From Hyphomonas sp. BRH_c22 (GTDB lineage: Bacteria > Pseudomonadota > Alphaproteobacteria > Caulobacterales > Hyphomonadaceae): a stretch of 64,000 nucleotides of DNA. Of this stretch, positions 1 to 7,818 are shown one piece after another (position 1 is the stretch's first letter; each line of letters opens with the position of its first letter). The DNA lies in NCBI RefSeq assembly GCF_000961795.1, contig NZ_LADU01000087.1:1-64000 (forward strand). Reading direction: 5' to 3'. The notes under the pieces were generated by a model. That model ran no database searches. It had not been told where the DNA came from and worked only from the letters and a program-made list of their open reading frames with translations. The position numbers and the translations under genes are program-made.

Positions 1-546
1 GTGGACGGCGAGGCGAGCGAGAGCTTTGGCCGGATGGTGGCCTTCCATGGCCAGATGGGCATGTTCGTGCGGGCGCTGGCCTATATTCTCAGCCACGGCG
101 CCGACGGGCTGAAACAGGTGGCCGAGGATGCCGTGCTGAACGCGAACTATATCGCGGCGAAGCTGAAGCATGTGATGACGCCCGCCTTTGAGGGCTATTG
201 CATGCATGAGGCGCTGTTCTCCGATGCGTTCACGGCCGAGGGGATCGAGACGCTGGACATTGCCAAGGCGCTGATCGACGAAGGCTATCACCCGATGACC
301 ATGTATTTCCCGCTGGTGGTGCATGGCGCGATGCTGATCGAGCCGACCGAAACCGAGAGCAAGGCGGAGCTGGACCGGTTCTGTGCGTCGCTGGAGAGCA
401 TTGCCCGGCGCGCGGCGCAGGGCGACGAGACGCTGAAGGGCGCGCCTTACCTGGCGCCTGCCCGGCGCCTTGACGAGACGCGGGCGGCGCGCAAGCCGGT
501 GCTGAAATGGATACCGGGACCGGCGGACAAGGTGGCTGCCGAGTAG
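1..546 (+). CDS. gcvPB: Glycine dehydrogenase (decarboxylating) subunit 2, C-terminal part
   Basis: The window opens inside this gene, so only the last 181 codons are present and no true start can be named. The product is the beta half of the split P protein of the glycine cleavage system, the PLP enzyme that decarboxylates glycine and passes the aminomethyl group to lipoyl-GcvH. The segment has the family's characteristic C-terminal region, including a stretch reading FHGQMGMFVRALAYI near the window edge and GYHPMTMYFPLVVHGAMLIEPTE, followed by the usual terminal segment. The PLP lysine lies upstream of the window. The gene ends 4 bases before the convergent acyltransferase ends, with no clear hairpin between them. 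Identification is by recalled family resemblance. Confidence 0.9.
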   Translation: MDGEASESFGRMVAFHGQMGMFVRALAYILSHGADGLKQVAEDAVLNANYIAAKLKHVMTPAFEGYCMHEALFSDAFTAEGIETLDIAKALIDEGYHPMTMYFPLVVHGAMLIEPTETESKAELDRFCASLESIARRAAQGDETLKGAPYLAPARRLDETRAARKPVLKWIPGPADKVAAE

Positions 547-550
547 CGGC

Positions 551-1918
551 CTATTCGGCGGTGACGGTGGCGGAGCGGGCGTAGAACAAGCGTTCGCGCA
601 GCTTGCCGAAGCCGATGATCATCGGGCGCTCGATGAAGCGGTAGGCCAAGGCGGCGGCAAGGAGCGCGGCCGCGAGTGAGACCGTGTAGAAGGCAATATT
701 GTCGAGCGGGCCGGGATGGCCGACCCGGAAGATGGGCGCGAGCGCATCCACCTTGCCAAGGGGGGCGAACACCAGGCGTACCGGAGCGAACAGGAGCGGG
801 TGGCAGAGATAGAGCGAGAACGACCAGTCGCCGACCCGGGTCAGGCCGCGGTAGACGCCCTGCATCAGGGGTGCGACGGCATGCACGCGTTCCGGCATGG
901 CCTGACCGCCGAGCCAGCCGGACCAGAGCACGATCATCATCGCGATGGCGCCCACGATGGCGGACATGATGGCTGCGCCGAAGCGGTCGGCTACGGTGCT
1001 GTCAGCGAAGACATTGTAGAGCAGGCTGATCAGGCAGGCGGCGATGGCGCCGGAAAAGGCCGGGACGAGCCAGGCCTGCCGGTTTGACAGTTCGAGCGTG
1101 GCAAACCCGTAGACCAGAAGCGTGCAGGGCAGGCCGAACCAGACGACGCGGCCCCACATCATCAGGCTGGCATCGTCGACACCCTGGAAGGTGAGCGAGG
1201 CGGCGAGCCAGAGCGTCGCCACAAGCGTTAGGATGCCGCTGCGCCAGGCAATGCCGGAACTGACCGCCAGCCCGACAACGGCGCCCATGATGAATTCCAT
1301 GGTCATCGGATAGAAGACGAGCGCGCTATAGCCGGACGCAAACGTCTTGGTCAGGCTGACGAACGAGCCGCCGGCGATGACCGTGCCCCATGCCAGCAAT
1401 ATCCAGAGCCAGAACCGGCGGGGCACCAGCATCATCAGCGTGAAGGCGGCGTAGAAATACATCTCGTGGATCAGGGTCCAGCCTACGCCGAGCACGGGAT
1501 GGGCATTCTGCGGCACCAGCAGGAAGGACTTGATCAGGTAGGGGACCAGGGGCTGGCCCTGGCTGACCCTGTCCCACCCCGACCCGAAGCCGCTGACGTT
1601 GTAAATGATGAACATCAGGCTCATCAGGCCGGCGAACACCCACCAGAGAGGATAGATGCGTGTCACGCGGGCAAACAGGAATTCGGCACTCGATTTCACG
1701 CCCGAGCGGATGCCATCGGTGACATAGACCATGATGAATCCGGAGATCACGAAGAACAGGTCCACGCCGGCATAGCCATTGGTGACGAAACTGTTCAGCA
1801 GCGGCAACTCGGACAGGCCATTATTGCCTATGGCGAGGATTTCCATTGCCCGGACATGATACACGACAACGAGCAGCGCCGCGATGCCGCGCAGGATCTG
1901 GATGGACTGTAATTTCAT
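551..1918 (-). CDS. Acyltransferase 3 family membrane protein (OafA/YrhL-like)
   Basis: A 455-residue multipass membrane protein of the acyltransferase 3 family, which moves acetyl or other acyl groups onto surface sugars such as O-antigen, exopolysaccharide or peptidoglycan. It opens with the family signature QSIQILRGIAALLVVVYHV, in which the first-helix Arg and the active-site His of the R-G...H motif are visible. A second diagnostic block, GYAGVDLFFVISGFIMVYV, follows, and about ten hydrophobic helices run to the end. The Met at 1918 is preferred over the upstream Met at 1954 because the conserved domain begins immediately after it and the 12 extra residues are unlike the family. No glycan biosynthesis genes lie next to it, so the acceptor cannot be guessed. 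Confidence 0.88.
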   Translation of the reverse strand: MKLQSIQILRGIAALLVVVYHVRAMEILAIGNNGLSELPLLNSFVTNGYAGVDLFFVISGFIMVYVTDGIRSGVKSSAEFLFARVTRIYPLWWVFAGLMSLMFIIYNVSGFGSGWDRVSQGQPLVPYLIKSFLLVPQNAHPVLGVGWTLIHEMYFYAAFTLMMLVPRRFWLWILLAWGTVIAGGSFVSLTKTFASGYSALVFYPMTMEFIMGAVVGLAVSSGIAWRSGILTLVATLWLAASLTFQGVDDASLMMWGRVVWFGLPCTLLVYGFATLELSNRQAWLVPAFSGAIAACLISLLYNVFADSTVADRFGAAIMSAIVGAIAMMIVLWSGWLGGQAMPERVHAVAPLMQGVYRGLTRVGDWSFSLYLCHPLLFAPVRLVFAPLGKVDALAPIFRVGHPGPLDNIAFYTVSLAAALLAAALAYRFIERPMIIGFGKLRERLFYARSATVTAE

Positions 1919-2057
1919 GCCGCCCTCATGCCCGGTTCCCGCATATGACAGCAAGAATTTTCACGTTTGTAGCAATCGGGTAACGCTGTTGCCAGACTTT
2001 GAACACATCCGCATGATTGCATTGCCGAAACCTCAACCCACCCCCATATCACCGCGA

Positions 2058-2411
2058 ATGGCTGACGACGAAACGACCCCTATGACCGAAACCACTCCCC
2101 TGACGGGCGCCAAGCCCTCTGTCGCCATTCGCACCGGCTTCAATACCGCCTTTCGCCAGGTGCTGGCCCTGATCGGGCTGTTCATGATTGCCCTGTCGAT
2201 ACCGATCGGCCTGCTCACGCCGCTTATCCCCGTCGGCTTGCCGTTCGGTATTCTGGGTGTGGTCCTGCTGGGCCGCAATTCGGTCTGGGGGCATCGCTGG
2301 ATGGAAAGCGTGCTGAAGCGTCACCCCCGCGTGGAACGCTTTGCTCCCAACTGGCTGATGAAGCTGGTGTTTGCCCGCGAAAAGCGCATCCTGCCGCGAT
2401 CCCGGCGCTGA
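2058..2411 (+). CDS. Small two-helix membrane protein, unknown function
   Basis: About 117 residues. A polar N-terminus is followed by two adjacent hydrophobic segments (roughly residues 42-60 and 64-80, containing IGLLTPLIPVGLPFGILGVVLL) and a basic tail ending KRILPRSRR. The Gly/Pro-rich hairpin resembles the PGPGW-type putative transmembrane proteins, but this is only a resemblance. Three possible starts are in frame (2013, 2058, 2082), none with a convincing Shine-Dalgarno; 2058 is a compromise. It is transcribed divergently from the acyltransferase. Real coding is supported by high third-position GC and by the clear membrane pattern. Confidence 0.6.
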   Translation: MADDETTPMTETTPLTGAKPSVAIRTGFNTAFRQVLALIGLFMIALSIPIGLLTPLIPVGLPFGILGVVLLGRNSVWGHRWMESVLKRHPRVERFAPNWLMKLVFAREKRILPRSRR

Positions 2412-2492
2412 AAAACCGCGCAGGCCTTGCCGCCGTGTGAATTCTGCGCACAAATGCTGCAATTATCATTGCAGCAAATGGGGCTGATGCAG

Positions 2493-3896
2493 ATGAACCG
2501 ATTTCCGATGGCAGGCGCGCTGTGCGCGGCGCTGCTTCTGGCGGCCTGTGGCGGACAGGATTCCGGCGACAAGAAGGACAAGGCAACGATACCGGCAAAC
2601 CCGTTTCCATCGACCTATGAACCTTATCCCAATAGTGCAGTCTTCATCACGAATGCCACCATTATCGACGGCACGGGCGGCCTGATCGATAAGGGCAGCC
2701 TATTGATCCGTAATGGCAAAGTGTCGGCGATCGGCACCGACCTAGAAATGCCCGAAGAGGCGACACGGATCGACGCCGAAGGCCGGTGGGTGACGCCCGG
2801 CATCATCGACAATCACAGCCATCTCGGCGTCTATCCCTCGCCCGGCGTCAGCGCCCATGGCGACGGCAACGAAATTTCAGGCCCGGTGACGGCCGAGGTC
2901 TGGTCCGAGCATGGTGTCTGGCCGCAGGACCCCGGCTTCACGCGGGCAATGGCGGGCGGCATCACGTCGCTGCACATCCTGCCGGGCAGCGCCAACCTGT
3001 TTGGCGGCCGGGGCGTGACCTTGAAAAACGTGCCGAGCCGCACCGTTCAGGGCATGAAATTTCCGAATGCGCCCTACACGCTGAAAATGGCCTGCGGTGA
3101 GAATCCGAAGCGGGTCTATGGCTATGGCGGCGGCAAGTATCCTGGCGGTTCGCCCTATTCGCGCATGGGCAACGTCGCCGGCTATCGCGAGTCCTGGATC
3201 CGTGCGGCGGACTACAAGCGCAAGTGGGAGAAGTATGCGAACGAGGGCGGAGACGCCCCGATGCGCGACCTTGAGCTCGACACGCTGAAAGGCGTTCTGG
3301 ATGGCGACATCCTTGTTCACATGCATTGCTACCGCGCCGATGAGATGGCGCAGGTCATGGATATCTCGAAGGAGTTTGGCTACAAGGTCACCGCGTTCCA
3401 TCACGCTGTCGAGGCCTACAAGATTGCGGACAAGCTGGCAGACTATGGCGCCTGTTCATCCATGTGGGCCGACTGGTGGGGCTTCAAGATGGAAGCCTAT
3501 GACGGGATCAAGGAGAATGTCCCGCTGGTTCACAAGGCCGGTGCCTGCGCGATTGTCCACTCTGACAGCGATGTCGGCATCCAGCGCCTGAACCAGGAAG
3601 CGGCCAAGGCCTGGGCCGATGGCAAGAAGATCGGAATCAGCATTCCCGAACAGGAAGCCTGGCAATGGCTGTCGCTGAACCCGGCGAAATCACTGGGTAT
3701 TGCCGAAATGACCGGAAGCCTGGAGCCGGGCAAGATGGCGGATGTGGTGATCTGGTCGGGCAATCCGTTCAGTGTCTACACGAAGGCCGACCAGGTCTTC
3801 ATTGATGGGGCGCTGATGTATGACCGCAGCGATGCCGCGAACCGGCCCGTCATGGATTTCGAGCTTGGCCAACCCGGTGAAGGAGACATGAAATGA
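2493..3896 (+). CDS. Lipoprotein amidohydrolase (imidazolonepropionase-like), active-site intact
   Basis: A 467-residue exported metal-dependent hydrolase of the amidohydrolase superfamily. The start at 2493 has a GGGG ribosome site about 9 bases upstream and gives a lipoprotein signal peptide with lipobox LLAAC (Cys19). The beta-sandwich leads into the first metal motif VTPGIIDNHSH (His108, His110). Later come HMHCY and TAFHHAVEAYKIAD, with candidate metal His residues, and CAIVHSDSD, with the catalytic Asp region. The C-terminal sandwich reads LEPGKMADVVIWSGNPF. Substrates of such periplasmic enzymes are often dipeptides or N-acyl amino acids, but nothing here fixes the substrate. It overlaps the next gene by 4 bases (ATGA), which implies translational coupling. 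Confidence 0.88.
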   Translation: MNRFPMAGALCAALLLAACGGQDSGDKKDKATIPANPFPSTYEPYPNSAVFITNATIIDGTGGLIDKGSLLIRNGKVSAIGTDLEMPEEATRIDAEGRWVTPGIIDNHSHLGVYPSPGVSAHGDGNEISGPVTAEVWSEHGVWPQDPGFTRAMAGGITSLHILPGSANLFGGRGVTLKNVPSRTVQGMKFPNAPYTLKMACGENPKRVYGYGGGKYPGGSPYSRMGNVAGYRESWIRAADYKRKWEKYANEGGDAPMRDLELDTLKGVLDGDILVHMHCYRADEMAQVMDISKEFGYKVTAFHHAVEAYKIADKLADYGACSSMWADWWGFKMEAYDGIKENVPLVHKAGACAIVHSDSDVGIQRLNQEAAKAWADGKKIGISIPEQEAWQWLSLNPAKSLGIAEMTGSLEPGKMADVVIWSGNPFSVYTKADQVFIDGALMYDRSDAANRPVMDFELGQPGEGDMK

Positions 3897-5173
3897 GCGC
3901 GCAACGTATCGCCAGCCTCCTGGCGGCGGCCGCCTGCCTGGCCCTGCCGGCCCTCGCCAAGCCCATTGCCATCGTGGGCGGCGACATCTGGACCGGCACG
4001 AGCGAGGGCACGATTTCCAAGGGGGTCGTCCTGATCGACGAGGGCCGGATCGTTTCGGTCAGCCCGGCAGGATCCCCCGTCCCGGTGGACGCCTCAATCG
4101 TCGAAGCGAGCGACAAATGGGTGACGCCGGGCCTGATCTCGGCATTCTCGCGCACGGGCATCGTGGAAGTCGACGCCGAAGAGACAACGAATGACACGGC
4201 TGCGGGCGAGTCTGACTATTCGGTCGCGCTGGACGCGGCTGACGGGTTCAATCCTGATGCCACATCTGTTGCGGTGACGCGGATCGAAGGGTTTACCCGG
4301 ATCGCGGTCGCGCCGTCGGCAAGCGCGAACCTGTTTGCAGGCCAGGGCTTTGTCGCTGACACGAGCGGCGAGGCGGACACGGACATCTCGCGCAAGGCCT
4401 TCCTGCTCATGTCGATGGGCGAACGCGGCGCAACGCTGGCGGGGGGATCACGCCCGGCAGCCTGGGCCCAGTTCCGGGCCGCGCTGGACGATTCGCGGGC
4501 CTATCCGGCGCGCTACCTGGCGAGCAATGAAGGCACGGCGCTCAACCGGGTCGATGCGGCCGCGCTGGTGCGGGCGGCACGCGGCGAGCAGCTGATCCTG
4601 ATCGAGGCGCAGAAGGCCAGCGACCTCAATGCGATCATGGACTTCGCCGAGGCCAATTCCGACCTCAGGATCGCGATTGTCGGGGCCGACGAAGGCTGGC
4701 GCGTGGCGCCCCGGCTGGCGGCATCCGGCATTCCGGTGATTGTCGATGCGTTCTCGAACCTGCCAGCCAGCTTCGAGCAGCTTGGCGCGACAGCGGAGAA
4801 TGCCTCCCGCCTGATGGAGGCGGGCGTGACCGTCGCGATTGCGCATCTGGGCGATTCCAGTCACCAGGCGCGCCTCTCGACGCAGGTGGCGGGCAATGCG
4901 GTGGCCAATGGCCTGTCGCATGATGATGCGATGCGGGCGCTGACGACCCATCCGGCGCAGATCTTCGGTCTGCAGGGCCTTGGCGTGATCGGCCCCGGTG
5001 CGCGCGCCGACATTGTGGTCTGGGATGGCGACCCGCTGGACGTGACGTCCAATCCGGACGTGGTGATGATCGACGGCAAGGTGCAGTCGCTCGAGACCCG
5101 ACAGACGCAGTTGCGCGACCGCTACCTGAAGCTCGATGAGAGCACGCGGCCGCTCGCCTATGTCAAACCCTGA
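3893..5173 (+). CDS. Exported amidohydrolase-like protein lacking the HxH metal motif
   Basis: A 426-residue partner of the preceding enzyme, started within its stop codon (ATGA). A cleavable signal peptide ends at about ALA-22. The fold landmarks are kept: the N-terminal sandwich IAIVGGDIWTGTSEG, the turn VTPGLI and the C-terminal GPGARADIVVWDGDPLDVTSNP. At the place where the first protein has D-N-H-S-H, this one has S-A-F-S-R (residues 83-87), so both motif-1 histidines are gone. The barrel also lacks obvious histidine clusters apart from IAHLGDSSHQ. The simplest reading is a catalytically dead subunit or chaperone-like partner of the upstream amidohydrolase. A different metal-free chemistry is possible. 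Confidence 0.82.
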   Translation: MSAQRIASLLAAAACLALPALAKPIAIVGGDIWTGTSEGTISKGVVLIDEGRIVSVSPAGSPVPVDASIVEASDKWVTPGLISAFSRTGIVEVDAEETTNDTAAGESDYSVALDAADGFNPDATSVAVTRIEGFTRIAVAPSASANLFAGQGFVADTSGEADTDISRKAFLLMSMGERGATLAGGSRPAAWAQFRAALDDSRAYPARYLASNEGTALNRVDAAALVRAARGEQLILIEAQKASDLNAIMDFAEANSDLRIAIVGADEGWRVAPRLAASGIPVIVDAFSNLPASFEQLGATAENASRLMEAGVTVAIAHLGDSSHQARLSTQVAGNAVANGLSHDDAMRALTTHPAQIFGLQGLGVIGPGARADIVVWDGDPLDVTSNPDVVMIDGKVQSLETRQTQLRDRYLKLDESTRPLAYVKP

Positions 5174-5289
5174 TAAGGGCAGCTTTGTTCAACTCCCATA
5201 AATCCCTGGTGGCCTAGACTGGCCGCCAATCACGCTTCTGACTGGTTTGCCGCAAGGTTGCCGCAAATTGGGTTCGAAGTGGAAACGGG

Positions 5290-6039
5290 ATGGTGTTGTC
5301 AATGTGGCTTGCCTTGTTCATGGCGTTTTCGCTGGTGACCGGTTCGGGTCCCATGGACTCGGCCCTGTCTGCAACCGAGGCCCCAAAAACCCTGCGGGCC
5401 GCCTTTACCGTGGAATTGCAAAGCGATCGGGCCCGGCGTGTCTATGCCTTTGACCCGCGCCAACACGGCGCCGAGCGGTGGAAAGTGCTCGACTGGCAGG
5501 GCGAGGATGACGAGCTGGAGGAGGTGGCCGCGAACTGGGCCGCTGAAACCGCGCCGGACGGGCGCCTGTTCCCCGATGACCTGCGCGCGAGTCTTGGCCG
5601 GACGGTTGATGTCGATGACCGCGGGCATGCCTGGCAGATCTCGTTCCGGCATGCGCCGTCCAAAAATGATGGCGAGTTCGATGTCTGGGCCGCTGAGCGG
5701 CTGCAGGCGACGGCCTGGCTCGATCCGGTGGGTGAGCGGTTCCTGCGCATAGACTATCATTTACCGCGACCGGTGGCCGGTCCCGAGGGGGGCAAGCTGA
5801 CCCGGTACAATCAGAGCTATTTCCTGCGGACCGAGCCGCGCTGGGGCATGAGTTACGTGTCCGGTTTCTCTGTCGAGCTGGAGGCGCGCGCGGCTTTCCG
5901 GAAGATCGAGCGGCGCTATTCGGCCAATGTGGTCCAGGCTGAATTCTTCTTTGCCAGCGCGGCCGCCCAGCGTGATTTCGAGCAGGGACGGACCGTCCAA
6001 CCGCAATTGATGACTGGATTGGACGGGCTGGCGCGCTAG
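5290..6039 (+). CDS. Exported protein of unknown function
   Basis: A 249-residue protein with a hydrophobic N-terminus (MWLALFMAFSLVTG) that looks like a signal peptide, followed by a soluble, largely polar domain with many aromatic residues and alternating strands (for example RAAFTVELQSDRARRVYAF and RFLRIDYHLPRP). I do not recognise a family. It follows the amidohydrolase pair after a 116-base gap and precedes the DUF1489 gene by 10 bases, so it may share a transcript with the latter. Codon usage matches its neighbours, supporting a genuine gene. Confidence 0.65.
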   Translation: MVLSMWLALFMAFSLVTGSGPMDSALSATEAPKTLRAAFTVELQSDRARRVYAFDPRQHGAERWKVLDWQGEDDELEEVAANWAAETAPDGRLFPDDLRASLGRTVDVDDRGHAWQISFRHAPSKNDGEFDVWAAERLQATAWLDPVGERFLRIDYHLPRPVAGPEGGKLTRYNQSYFLRTEPRWGMSYVSGFSVELEARAAFRKIERRYSANVVQAEFFFASAAAQRDFEQGRTVQPQLMTGLDGLAR

Positions 6040-6049
6040 ACTCGCCCGC

Positions 6050-6466
6050 ATGACGATTCACATGGTGAAACTGAGCGTAGGGTCCGACACGGTCGAGGAC
6101 CTTGCCGACTGGCAGGTGCGGAAGATGCAACGCCTCGACAATCCCGTTCATCATACCCGCATGTCGCCCAAGCGGGCCGAGGAAATGCTGGACGGCGGTT
6201 CGATCTATTGGGTGATCAAGCGGGCGATCCGCGTGCGCCAGCGGATCATCGATATCCGGGCGATCAAGGATGATGAAGGCCGCGACATGTGCGAGCTGGT
6301 GTTCGACCCGAATCTGGTGCGGACCTATGCGCAGGCAAAACGCCCCTTCCAGGGCTGGCGATACCTGAAACCGGCCGACGCACCGCGCGACCTCAAGACC
6401 GGCGATGTGGCGCTGGACATCCCGCCTGATCTCGACGCCGCCCTGAAACAGGCGGGCGTCTGGTAG
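6050..6466 (+). CDS. DUF1489 family protein
   Basis: A 138-residue cytoplasmic protein with the features of the alphaproteobacterial DUF1489 family: an N-terminal MVKLSVGSDTVEDLADWQ, a central THTTRMSPKR-like segment (here HHTRMSPKRAEEMLDGGSIYWVIK), the VRQRIIDI strand and a C-terminal PFQGWRYLKPADAPRDL. The length is typical for the family. The family is conserved in the class and its function is unknown. It lies 10 bases after the exported protein gene and ends 2 bases before a convergent membrane-protein gene. Confidence 0.85.
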   Translation: MTIHMVKLSVGSDTVEDLADWQVRKMQRLDNPVHHTRMSPKRAEEMLDGGSIYWVIKRAIRVRQRIIDIRAIKDDEGRDMCELVFDPNLVRTYAQAKRPFQGWRYLKPADAPRDLKTGDVALDIPPDLDAALKQAGVW

Positions 6467-6468
6467 GA

Positions 6469-7626
6469 TCAGAGGACGAAGCGGGCGTGTTCATTGGCGT
6501 CGAGGAATTCAATCATCTCGTCGGTTGAGGCCTTCTCCAGCAATTTCAGCGCATCCGTCTTCCGGGCCGGCGAATTGCTGGAAATGAATTGCTGGCGCGC
6601 GGTGTTCACCTGCGCAGCGTAAAGTTCCATGCGGGCCAGTTCACGCTGTGGATGGAGGCCTTCCTCGACCGAACGCGTGCCGACGGCGAGGATCGCGAAG
6701 ATGATGGCGAATGAGGCGGCGACCGTCTGGTTGATCGATTGCACAGGCCATATTGCGACCAAGAGGGCGAGGAAGTTGGACAGGAATGCCATCAGCACGA
6801 GTGCGAACATGACATTGCCCAGAATGCTGATCTGCTTGCGCGGCAGTGACCAGAAAGAGCCCTCGGACGACAGGATATAATTGGTGTACTGCACCTGGCC
6901 CAGCAGACGGGTCTCCTCGCAGGCGGAGAGTATCTCGTCCAGGATGCCCTCGGGGTCAGGCGGAAGCTTGCGGGCCGCCGCCCGGGCCCAGGCCGGGTCG
7001 ATCCAGAAGGCTTGCTGGCCAGCCTTGTCGACCACGGTCTGGCCCATGTGGCCGACCGCCTCGCGGTGCGTGTACTTGGTGTATTCGCTGCTGATCTGGT
7101 CAAGGAAAGACCGTTTGAAGCGTTCAAAGGCGAGGTTGCGCGTTTCGACATATTCTGCAATCGCGGCTTCGGATCCGGCGGCCATGACAATATCGGCCAT
7201 GTGCGCGGTGATGTATTGCGCCTGCCACTGGCGCATCCGCTCTGTCTTGAGGCGCATCTGCAGCCAGCGGCGCTTGGCCTGCCCGAAGGCGAGTCCGATA
7301 TTGCCGAAGATGATGGCCAGCACGCCGCAGACGGCACCGATGATCGCGATGGCCTTGAAGAGGCTGATGGAGGTGACGGCATTTCCCGAGACAGATGCAA
7401 TCAGCGGTTCGAGCGGAAATGTCAGCAGGGACGCCACGGCGAAGGCGAGTGTGAGACATCCGATCAGCCGGCTGCGCTTCTTGGCAGCGTTGGCCAATTT
7501 GTCCACGCGCTGGAATTCATCACGCAGGACCGGATGGTTCAGGGCAAAAAAAACGCGCGGGTATCTTTTTTTTGCGAGATCACGATCGCTTTCGCTGAGC
7601 AGCAGCTCGTCATTGAATCTGAACAT
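6469..7626 (-). CDS. Four-helix membrane protein divergent from a TIR-FGE gene
   Basis: A 385-residue protein with two N-terminal helices (about residues 54-78 and 89-115), a long charged cytosolic stretch and two more helices (about 280-345), ending with a soluble tail. The Met at 7626 is chosen because the coding signal starts there; upstream residues look like translated intergenic DNA. I do not recognise the family with confidence; the helix-pair-plus-coiled layout is reminiscent of two-helix effector domains such as SLATT, which is a weak comparison. Two 8-nt homopolymers (T8 at 7566-7573, A8 at 7546-7553) encode K19-K20 and F26-F27 in an otherwise GC-rich gene. It shares a 192-base divergent control region with the TIR gene. 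Confidence 0.7.
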   Translation of the reverse strand: MFRFNDELLLSESDRDLAKKRYPRVFFALNHPVLRDEFQRVDKLANAAKKRSRLIGCLTLAFAVASLLTFPLEPLIASVSGNAVTSISLFKAIAIIGAVCGVLAIIFGNIGLAFGQAKRRWLQMRLKTERMRQWQAQYITAHMADIVMAAGSEAAIAEYVETRNLAFERFKRSFLDQISSEYTKYTHREAVGHMGQTVVDKAGQQAFWIDPAWARAAARKLPPDPEGILDEILSACEETRLLGQVQYTNYILSSEGSFWSLPRKQISILGNVMFALVLMAFLSNFLALLVAIWPVQSINQTVAASFAIIFAILAVGTRSVEEGLHPQRELARMELYAAQVNTARQQFISSNSPARKTDALKLLEKASTDEMIEFLDANEHARFVL

Positions 7627-7818
7627 GCCGCGCCCCCGGCTGCACTGCGCAAACCAGGATGCGCGAGCCAACGCGGCTGATCCTGCTTTGGACCAGGGCC
7701 GATTGCAATGGCCGTTCGAGATTTTCACCGGCGTTTGGCTAACCAAAAAAACTGTGTCATCGTGAACACTTAGCGGGCCTTCCTGATGTTTCAGAAGACT
7801 GCTTGCGTGGGGACGTGC

